From assembly GCA_019155185.1 (NCBI GenBank), contig CM032807.1, positions 10,382,700-10,446,699 on the forward strand: a stretch of DNA of 64,000 bases, in the 5' to 3' direction. The stretch is from Beaufortia kweichowensis. Lineage: Eukaryota; Chordata; Actinopteri; Cypriniformes; Gastromyzontidae. Positions within the stretch are counted from its first letter, which is position 1, and every line of letters begins with the position of its first letter. The position numbers and the translations under genes are program-made. This document shows positions 47,507 through 64,000 of the stretch, piece by piece. Under the pieces are notes generated by a model that saw only the letters and a list, made by a program, of their open reading frames with translations, was not told the DNA's origin and did not search any database.

Positions 47507-48472
47507 TCAGAACGTCTGCAGCTGTTGTGTCAACATAAGTTGGCAGCCGCTGTTGACGTGGTTCATGACTTTTTGCTTAAGCTGTGCCACTTGTTCGCGC
47601 AGCATGTTGGCGGTGGATGCCAGCTCCGAGTTCTGCGACTTCAGGTTCTTGACTTTATCCTCCAGCCGGGAGATTCTCTCAAGTTTCCTCTTCCGGCATT
47701 TGGAGGCGGCGATCCGGTTCCTCATGCGCTTTCTCTCGGCTTTAATCCGCTCCTGGCTTTCCATGTCAATGGGAGAGAGAGGAGGGGTCTCTCCGGGCAT
47801 CTCCGGCACCGTCTGGGGTTCCTCTTTCAATGCCTGAAGTCTCGGGTGCTGGACGGGCAGTTGCGAGCTTATGGTGTGCTGTGGCGGTGCTGTTGTGTAG
47901 CTCATAGCAGGACTGGCGGTACTAAAACTCGGTGCCGCCGAGGGCGCGCTGCTGATGGCAGGGTTAAAAGTGTTCAGGTCAGCATACACCGGGGGATCCG
48001 AGCGCATGGCTGAACTGTAAACCGCACCACCTGCCATGGACGAGGCGGGTGCCATGGTGTTGTTAATGGTCGTTTGAGGAGCGGTGGTGACGTTGGGCAT
48101 ATGTTGGTGATGCAGTTCGGCCAGTGCCCTCACAAACCCTTCCGCGAAACCCTCCTGCTCATCCGTCACATTCTTGGGACACAGAAACTGTGTCGGAGTC
48201 GGCGTTGTGGTTATCAGACCATTACTGGACTGAATAATGAGCCTCTCCAACTCCGGCGAAGCCAGTTTGAGCAGTCCCACATCGGGGGAGGTGAGGATTT
48301 CGTTGGCTTTGGCCCTCAGGTGGGGCTTCAGGTTGCCAGCTGGGTCGGTCAGATTCAGCGTCATGTTGCGTTTCAGAGCTTTGTGGTTGTATCCAAATGT
48401 AGCGCTGTCATGCTGAGTGAAAGCGCTGTTTAGAGAGTCATCGTAGAAAGTGGTTTCCATCTTGGTAGACAT
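47507..48472 (-). CDS. jun: c-Jun, AP-1 transcription factor subunit
   Basis: An intronless 321-aa frame, like the single-exon JUN genes of vertebrates (human 331 aa). It begins MSTKMETTFYDD. The JNK-docking delta region lies at about 30-57, and the JNK sites correspond to Ser62 (TSPDVG) and Ser72 (ASPELE), with the TPTPTQF threonines near 90-92. The variable linker follows (about 128-210). The conserved GETPPLSPIDMES segment precedes the bZIP: basic region about 242-265 (NRIAASKCRKRK) and leucine zipper about 266-305, ending TQQLQTF. It acts in the nucleus as a homodimer or with Fos/ATF partners on TRE and CRE sites. All key residues are present and the frame is intact. The upstream region carries the conserved jun promoter elements. 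A 76-bp segment encoding residues 166-190 is duplicated at 52,371-52,446. Confidence 0.98.
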   Translation of the reverse strand: MSTKMETTFYDDSLNSAFTQHDSATFGYNHKALKRNMTLNLTDPAGNLKPHLRAKANEILTSPDVGLLKLASPELERLIIQSSNGLITTTPTPTQFLCPKNVTDEQEGFAEGFVRALAELHHQHMPNVTTAPQTTINNTMAPASSMAGGAVYSSAMRSDPPVYADLNTFNPAISSAPSAAPSFSTASPAMSYTTAPPQHTISSQLPVQHPRLQALKEEPQTVPEMPGETPPLSPIDMESQERIKAERKRMRNRIAASKCRKRKLERISRLEDKVKNLKSQNSELASTANMLREQVAQLKQKVMNHVNSGCQLMLTQQLQTF

Positions 48473-48875
48473 AGAAGAGAAAACGAAACTTTTTAGTTCA
48501 AAAGTATTTCACAATCAAAAGCAATAAACCACTCTCCGCTTATCTCAATGTTGCGGTTTCACTTCGGAAGAACACTAACACTAAAACAAAATCAAAAAGA
48601 TTCACAAAGTTTAGAGTTCGTTCGTAAACTCCCTGTCCCGTAAGAAACTTACTGCGTAAAGTTATAGCCAATGTCCAAAACCAGCCTCGTCGAACATAAA
48701 AAGCTCTTCCACAACTGTTGTTGTACTGTTTAGAGATGCCAGTGGATAAACGGCGATGACACAAAACTTTTGTATTTTAACCAAGCTGTAAGTCTAGATG
48801 TTTCACCGTGGCGTGATCTGTATACTCTGAGCTTTTCCAGCGTGGAGGCAAACCTTATCTGCTACCGCTGCCCCA

Positions 48876-48885
48876 CTAAAAATAG
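48876..48885 (-). promoter_or_regulatory. MEF2 site of the jun promoter
   Basis: Minus-strand CTATTTTTAG, identical to the MEF2/RSRF element near -59 of mammalian c-jun. By analogy the transcription start would be near 48,825, giving a 5' UTR of roughly 350 nt. Confidence 0.75.
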
Positions 48886-48888
48886 CAA

Positions 48889-48896
48889 TGATGTCA
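48889..48896 (-). promoter_or_regulatory. Proximal TRE of jun (jun1 TRE)
   Basis: Minus-strand TGACATCA just upstream of the MEF2 box, matching the proximal AP-1/ATF2 site of c-jun through which Jun activates its own gene. Confidence 0.75.
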
Positions 48897-48911
48897 TGCA
48901 TACAGACTCTT

Positions 48912-48916
48912 ATTGG
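48912..48916 (-). promoter_or_regulatory. CCAAT box of the jun promoter
   Basis: Minus-strand CCAAT (in CCAGCCAATAAG) between the two TREs, in the order known for c-jun; probable NF-Y site. Confidence 0.65.
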
Positions 48917-49010
48917 CTGGAGGCGATTTACTGGGCGTTCCACAGTTTTCAGATAAGGCGCGTTGCCTAGACGACCACCCAGAAGATTCTTCTCGCAGTG
49001 GCTGATGGGA

Positions 49011-49018
49011 TGAGGTAA
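49011..49018 (-). promoter_or_regulatory. Distal TRE of jun (jun2 TRE)
   Basis: Minus-strand TTACCTCA, identical to the distal c-jun TRE, about 120 bp upstream of the proximal TRE as in mammals. Confidence 0.7.
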
Positions 49019-49035
49019 TGCTGTAAGTCAAGGAA

Positions 49036-49052
49036 GCAGTGCATTGTGGGAT
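49036..49052 (-). promoter_or_regulatory. ZNF143/SBF-like site
   Basis: Minus-strand TCCCACAATGCACTGC resembles the CCCAYAATGCA core of ZNF143-bound vertebrate promoters. It lies just upstream of the distal TRE. Confidence 0.4.
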
Positions 49053-49059
49053 TACGTAT

Positions 49060-52027
49060 TGTTTTTGAATATCTGGTTACCCGCTTAGCTGTTTGAGTCC
49101 GTGGCAGTGGCGGGATACAAAGAAACAGAGTAATGTACAATAATAATGTATGTTTACTACTTACACTTTACATTCTGTAGAATTAACGACATTTCAGTTT
49201 TGATGGCTTTGAGAAGAAACGACATTGGGCGAGAACTGGGCAGTTTCATTTTTCAGTTTCACAAGACTCAACCTTGACCATCCTTTAATAAAGTGCTAAC
49301 TATTAGACATTGCATAAAACAGTTTAATATCTTTAATAGGAATTATGTTTACTCGGACATTTTAGATCGCCAAGAAACAGGGCTTTGCTGTTTAATAGCA
49401 AAGTACATTTGCTCTAGTAATTTTCGTCTAGCCAATGATTTTAAAAGGGGGCGTACCATATTGTGGAGTGACAGCATGCCACACAGTCAGTCGGCCGTCT
49501 CCTTGACAGTCGCTAGAGATCCTCTCAGAACTACATACACTTCTATAAAACGTCACTGTTAACTCACATCCGCCACTGTTAACCCACAACCAATTCTAAT
49601 AAAGTAGATTGATTTATCTATTTATTGATGAAGAACATTGATATCAAAAACGTTGTGTGACATCGTATATACAACTACAGGACATGCATCGTTTTTTATG
49701 GTGATCATGTTTTTTTCGACGGTCTCTGGCACGTTTCATTTTAATGCAACAGCTCAAGCGCTAGAGCACGTAAACATGACATTGAGCGCCACTGAATACA
49801 AAATACAGACTTTCGTTGGATTATAACTGTTAGCTGTTACTTCTTTGATGTCTATCAACGGTAATTTGACCGCTTTTTTTCTGATAACCCAAAATAAATA
49901 TGAAACTTAAAGACTTTTAAGTCTTCTATACTAAAAAAGTTCAGTTTGGTCTGTCCTGGTTTGAAATTAATTTTGGAATGTTAATTTTACCCTTGAAAAT
50001 GAAACATTTGTAAACATGCCCATTCACAAATGTATATAATAATTTAAATAAAAAAAAGTGAAGATAATTGTCATCAAAGGTACAACTATAAATTGGTTGC
50101 TATCACACAAAAACTGTTGGACATGGCTTTTGGGTGTATTACCATGAAAAATATATAAATATTTACTGTAAGCTTTGTAGGAATTTTTATTGGATTTTTT
50201 TGTATTCTCTTGTCATTTGTAGTTCTGTGCATAGGTCAGATGGGGGGTTTTATTGTAAGTTAAAGGTCACAATTATGTTTAAGTGTTATGCATCCTCTTT
50301 CTGATCACCACAGATGTCTGCATCACTGATCGAGGCAGCAGGGGATGTCCAAAGTTATAACACAGAAGAATTATCTTTTTGTATATGACAGAAACTTGTT
50401 TGGGCAGCACAACCAAGACCAAAATGGCAGCCTGCCCCAAGAAACCGGTTTCACACTTCAGTTTCTTCCCATTTTTAGATCTTTTTTTTCTCACAGCAGC
50501 TCTCTTACGGGTGTGCAGGCTGTTATGTATTTATGTGTGTTTTAAATTTCACATGTGCAGTGTCATCTAGACTATACTGTTCATTTTAAAATTGGCAGTT
50601 TACCACTATTACCTGCTGTATGTAATGTAAACTGCACTTTACAGTCCTACAGTTGCAATGTAGACCAGGTAAACTATTTATGGTGTATAAGAGTAACCCA
50701 AATAATGTGTTTTTATATACTTTTTTACATTTAGAAGTCTTAATGTTTATGTCAACACCAGTTATATAATTTAATGTCTATGCCACCCAAGTAAAAGCTA
50801 TACCATGGACAACATACCCACCATTTCACTCACAACCATGGAAAAATAATTATTTAAACATCAGTGTTTATACTATAGTCTTTAATATGACTGTTTGGCT
50901 AATATCAGATATCCATGGGCTGTGCAGTGTGTGTTTTCTTTGACATGTGGCCTGTCGTTAGTCACAGTAACATAGCGTCTGAACGCCCAGTCATCTCAGC
51001 AGTGGTCCATCCTTCTGTGAGGAGGGTCTTGTGTAAATATCTCTCAGGTAATTGCCATTCGCCACATGCTGAAATGGTGAAAACTGAACACAGTGTTAAA
51101 TTCACAAACATACATGCTTACTCGGCTGTAATTTGCTGTGCATGTTGTTAATCAAAGTAAAGATTTTATTTATGTTAAAGGGCGTGTTTGTTTCACAATC
51201 TAAATATAGACGTGTTTTCCATTACCTCTAGTAAAATAGAAAAAAATTGTTCTACCTAAACCAGTCCGTCCACATATATTACATTCAGTCGTAGTTCTGT
51301 TCTTGCTTATTTAATAATTTGTTGTTCTGAAATGTTTATTGAAATTATAGTATATTATAATTAAAATTTTAATTTAAATTATTATTCTTAAAATAATCTA
51401 CACAGCTCACAGTCCATTTTTTTCTTGTTATTGTATAATTTTATAGATTTTTTTATCTTATAATTTATTATAATCTTACAATAAACAGTAAAAACAGGTA
51501 AGAAAGTTTATGAATTGTCTGGTGGATATATTTATTTTTTATAATTATTTATTTTTAAAATGTTTTTAGAAACCTGTTGGGCTGTTCCACAAATTAGTAA
51601 ATTATTTTGTCTCTGTTTTAAAATTAAGCATTAATGTTGCTGTGTATTTGAGTTGGTGAAAATTATTATATTTAAGAGGAGTAGAGCTTGAGAGACTATG
51701 AGAGTGAGGTACAGCTGTCTGGTCATCTTCCCTGCCCTCTGCAACAAGTTCTCTTTTCATGCCAGTCTGTCTGATCCCTCATAAAAGCCTGGGACTGTGG
51801 TCCCCAGGCCTGTCGCGCTGTAATAAGTGTTCTGTAGTTCATTGCCCTCGAGCCCATGGTCAGAAATTACTAGGGTCCTAATGGAGAAGTGGTCAAAGGT
51901 CGTAGAGTAATCTTGTCATATCCAAGACTGTCAGGGCTCCACACCCATCGTAACGGCCGTCTCCTGCCTCAGAGTAAATCAGAACACTGGCGCTAGCTGG
52001 ACGTACAAAGTAGAGAGCACAAGCTAG
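49060..52027. other. Intergenic region upstream of jun
   Basis: No exon or clear repeat family is seen. Short frames (up to about 89 aa) lack domain signatures. A+T-rich from 51,230 to 51,680. Confidence 0.4.
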
Positions 52028-52053
52028 TTTTTTTTTTTTTTTTTTTTTTTTTT
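52028..52053. repeat. Poly(T) run, 26 bases
   Basis: Homopolymer; possibly the poly(A) tail of a minus-strand retroposed sequence, but no body is recognised. Confidence 0.9.
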
Positions 52054-52370
52054 GAGAAGAAAATAATGCCTTTTAATGGACGATAAATCACTTTCACTAT
52101 AGTTTCCTTTGTGCCTAATTTTTGTGATGCTTTCCTTAATATTGCTTTAAATTAGGTTTTGTTACACGTTTGTGGTGTGTACATGAATGATAACTCATTG
52201 TGTGATTTATTAAGATGATGTGCACTTTGGATAAAAGCATCTGCCAAATGCACAAATGCTTCACAAACATATTTAAAATGAAAAAAAAAAAAATACATTC
52301 AATTATTATAAATTAATACAAGAGCAGACCAAGCATATTAAAAAAATTATAAATTATATTAAATTATATA

Positions 52371-52446
52371 ATAGCAGGACTGGCAGTGCTAAAACTCGGT
52401 GCTGCCGAGGGCGCGCTGCTGATGGCAGGGTTAAAAGTGTTCAGGT
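52371..52446 (-). pseudogene. 76-bp displaced copy of jun coding sequence
   Basis: The sequence matches jun 47,904-47,979 at 73 of 76 positions, in the same orientation, with abrupt edges (A+T-rich DNA on the left, unrelated sequence on the right). It corresponds to jun residues about 166-190 in the variable linker. All three differences fall at third codon positions and are synonymous. The copy lies about 3.9 kb upstream of the jun start codon. It has no promoter, start or stop of its own; an open frame of about 80 codons crosses it but begins at a non-ATG codon. Confidence 0.9.
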
Positions 52447-52449
52447 TAA

Positions 52450-52932
52450 TTAAAACCGACTTCTGCAGATCACTAAAAAAGATATTTTGAAGGAAGGACA
52501 CAAAACCACTAAGATATTTCTCGAAATGTCTTCTTTTGTGATCTTTAAAAGAAAGAGTGATATACACTACAAGCTTTGAATTACATGAAGGTAAATAACA
52601 CAATTTCCATTATTTGTAATATGACTTTTATATATATTATAGAAAAAGATCTTAACTGATCATCTAAACTAGTTTTGAAAAGCAGTTGTTTTATCTTAAG
52701 TCATATTGTTGAGCTTCTAATTTCTTATTTTCCTCTGCACTATAGCTTACTTACTTGTATTCACTTATTCAGTGTTTCATAACCAATGACATTGGGACAC
52801 AAGCAGGAATAGTTTGTGCATGTTCTATTATATTTGTGAATTTGAGCTAATTCAGAAACATTAATACATTTTCTCATTAATCTATTCATAATCCCCTCTA
52901 ATTTAAAATGATAAAACATTGATGTTGACTAT
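52450..52932. other. A+T-rich spacer
   Basis: A few bases resemble the common fish aaaagatattttgaag repeat near 52,476-52,492. No gene is seen. Confidence 0.4.
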
Positions 52933-54142
52933 AATTCAATTCAATTCAATTCAATTCAATTCAATTTTATTTGTATAGCGCTTTTCACAAAGGACATTGT
53001 ATCAAAGCAGCTTTACATGTAATAACAGATAGCAGTCAGTGGTCAGGGATTCAAAAAAACTCTTTAAGAGAGAAAAAAACCCCTGACATGACGTGTTATA
53101 GTTGCAATCCGTAGCATGTGCAATCCGTAATAAAGGACACAATTTGCTGGTTCCGAAACTGCAGGAAAAACTTATTTTAGTAGTTTTGTGGGAATGGGAT
53201 CTAATATACAGGATGATGATTTTGATGAGTTTATTATTTTTTTGAGTTCATCCATTTTAATAGCATTGAATGATTCTAGTTGTACTATTGGCATGATGCG
53301 GGATGGGATACTATGAGATATAGAGATGGCTGGCTGTGTAGATGCAATATTGTCCCTAATCTGCTCGGTTTTATTATCAAAAAATTTCATAAAGGTGTTA
53401 CTATCGTGCTGTAGTTTAGCATCTTTTTCTGTAAATGATTTGTTTTTAGTCAGTTTTATGACTGTATTAAAAAGAAATCGCTGGGGTTATTTTGATTTTC
53501 TGTGATCAACTTGCTGAAATAGGACGATTTGGTGGTTTTTAGAGCCTTTTTGTACTTGTTGGTACTCTCTTTCCATGCATCGCGCCATACTTCTAGGTTC
53601 GTAGTCCTCCATCTACGTTCCATTTTTCTAGTTGCTTTTTTTAGGGCTGCGGTGTGGTTATTATACCACGGTGCTGGCGTTCTTTCTTTTATTCTTTTTA
53701 ATCTAATAGGTGCGACAACTTCTAAGGTACCTGAAAAGGCTTTGTTTAATGTTTCTGTTACAGTGTCAAGATCTTCATTTTTGTTGATTACATTAAGGGT
53801 TTGATATAGATTTGGAAGATTGTTAATAAAACTATCTTTAGTGGTAGAGATGATTGATCTGCTTGATCTGAACCGAGGTGTAGGACGGCGGGTTTATCTA
53901 AAAGTACAGTATAGGTTATGAGGCAGTGATCTGAAATAGCATCGCTCTGAGGTAATATTTCTATGTTGTTTATGTTTAGTCCAAAAGATAGAATTAGGTC
54001 TAGAGTGTGCTTACATTTGTGTGTGGGACCTGACACCTTTTGGCTAACACCAAAGCTTAATCCAGGATATCCATAAAAGCTATCGTGAAAGCGCATCTTT
54101 GGATTATCAATGTGTATGTTAAAGTCACCAACGATTAGAGCT

Positions 54143-54742
54143 TTATCTCACGGTGACTACTAATTCTGACAGAAAATCAGCAAATTCGTTGAGGAAGTCT
54201 ATATGATGACCCGGTGGTCTGTAAATGGTAGCCATTATGAAGGACAAATGTTTGTTGCGACCGTTTGGGAGTGACATATTTAGCACCATTATTTCAAAGG
54301 AGTTAAATTTTCTAGATTTAAGATTAACACAAAATAGGTTGCTATAGATTGTAGCAATACCGCCACCTCTACCTTTCTGACGAGGCTCGTGCTTATAGTA
54401 AAAGTCTTGTGGAGTAGATTCATTCAGACTGGTAAAATCATCTGTTTTAAGCCAAGTTTCTGTCAGGCACAGCGCATCCAAGTTGTGGTCTGTAATAATT
54501 TCGTTGATAATGTGTTCTTTGTTAGAAAGTGACCTGATGTTAAGCAGGCTGAATTTTAGCCATTTTGTTGCATCTATTTGTAGATTGTTTTCTAGTTTAA
54601 TATTAATTAGGTTTGTGTATTTTGGTTTAGAGTATGCTATATTTTTGTTTTTGTTTGTTCGGGAAACAGACACAGTCTCTATGTGTTGATATGTGGGTTG
54701 TAAAAACTCTATATGCTGTGATTTATGTGGCCTAAGTGACAT
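54143..54742 (-). pseudogene. LINE endonuclease N-terminal frame
   Basis: 199 codons from MSLRPHK. LLNIRSLSNK (near residue 67), LTETWLKTDD (near 93), the GRGGG loop and IYRPPG (near 173) are the first endonuclease motifs. It breaks near 54,143, and the next part of the domain continues in the 53,788-54,096 frame, including an SDHCLITYTV segment. Confidence 0.72.
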
Positions 54743-54778
54743 GTCGAGGCAGCTTGCAGACGGATGGTTAAGCCGATT

Positions 54779-54835
54779 GGTCTGCTTCCTGACCTGGGCC
54801 CCGGATAGTCAGAGGCCCAAGTCAGGAAGCAGACC
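54779..54835. repeat. 22-bp inverted repeat (hairpin) at a LINE rearrangement junction
   Basis: Arms ggtctgcttcctgacctggg-cc (54,779-54,800) and its complement at 54,814-54,835 differ at one position; the loop is 13 bases. One arm adjoins the endonuclease start and the other the displaced RT fragment. Confidence 0.9.
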
Positions 54836-54965
54836 AGAGTAATAAGATTTTTCCTCGTTAACATAGACAAAGTGGTAGCGATCAGTTAAATACGATTTGA
54901 ACCAGGCTAAGGCTTGACCATTTATGCCAACAAGGTTTGTGGCATGTGGCACTATAAAGGCATGT

Positions 54966-64000
<9,035 letters not shown>

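Larger units (their letters stand above)
52933..54965 (-). mobile_element. Rearranged LINE lacking most of RT
   Basis: The 3' tail is an (aattc)n run at 52,933-52,967 followed by the tttatttgtatagcgcttttcacaa box. The 3' UTR reaches about 53,150 and joins directly to the region between endonuclease and RT (53,170-53,400, ending PIPTKLLK). Endonuclease frames follow at 53,788-54,096 and 54,143-54,742 (minus strand: CLTETWL, GRGGGIATIY, IYRPPGHH). Most of RT is deleted, but a small RT piece (AWFKSYLTDR-type) sits out of order at about 54,840-54,945, beyond the 5' end of the endonuclease. Confidence 0.78.

Noticed and set aside
47445..48433. Plus-strand frames of 119-173 aa across jun
   Set aside because: Antisense shadows of the GC-rich jun coding sequence.
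48540..48764. 74-aa minus-strand frame in the jun 5' UTR as a possible uORF
   Set aside because: Its first codon is TTG, not ATG, so a classical uORF is not supported.

Overview
The window is vertebrate nuclear DNA, and almost certainly teleost. It holds split genes with GT-AG introns, long A+T-rich intergenic stretches, (CA)n, (AG)n and (TA)n microsatellites, and a dense mix of fish-type transposons (L2/CR1-like LINEs, Ty3/gypsy, hAT and TA-type MITEs, a Tc1 relic). A CARD-ankyrin gene resembling fish caiap and a zebrafish-like Jun point to a cypriniform fish. I cannot name the species.

Layout. 1-2.2 kb: no supported gene. 2.2-4.8 kb: decayed Ty3/gypsy relic (gag knuckles, RT, RNase H, integrase) carrying a 184-bp hAT MITE with an intact 8-bp target duplication. 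5.0-15.8 kb: two roughly 400-bp inverted arms that appear to belong to one long-TIR element. Its interior was split by a nearly full-length gypsy retrotransposon (6,638-15,129; 1.5-kb LTRs, 4-bp TSD, tRNA-Ser-like primer site) whose reading frames are broken. 15.8-24.4 kb: a Tc1 transposase relic, a plus-strand LINE, and a minus-strand L2-like LINE inserted in the 3' region of that LINE. The L2-like LINE has tandem 387-bp 5' monomers, and a second plus-strand copy of it lies beyond. 24.4-31 kb: gene-poor, with two MITEs.

31.4-48.5 kb is the gene-bearing block, and all four genes lie on the minus strand. They are faslg (4 coding exons, 268 aa, TNF-family death ligand); a 5-exon gene for a 266-aa coiled-coil protein whose N-terminus looks ISY1-like; caiap (2 coding exons, 750 aa, CARD plus ankyrin repeats, inflammasome adaptor); and single-exon jun (321 aa). 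The jun upstream region keeps the vertebrate c-jun promoter order: distal TRE, CCAAT, proximal TRE, MEF2. Three of the four genes work in cell death, inflammation or stress signalling, and Jun is a known activator of Fas ligand transcription in mammals. Whether the linkage matters functionally is inference.

48.5-64 kb has no supported gene. It holds a 76-bp displaced copy of jun coding sequence (52,371-52,446) that differs from jun only at three synonymous sites, a rearranged LINE with a 22-bp hairpin (52.9-54.96 kb), microsatellites, and A+T-rich stretches that could include conserved non-coding elements. I found no CRISPR, operon, tRNA or rRNA features and no wholly new multi-gene system. 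The displaced jun segment, the uncharacterised 5-exon gene and the long-TIR element split by the gypsy insertion are the items most worth following.
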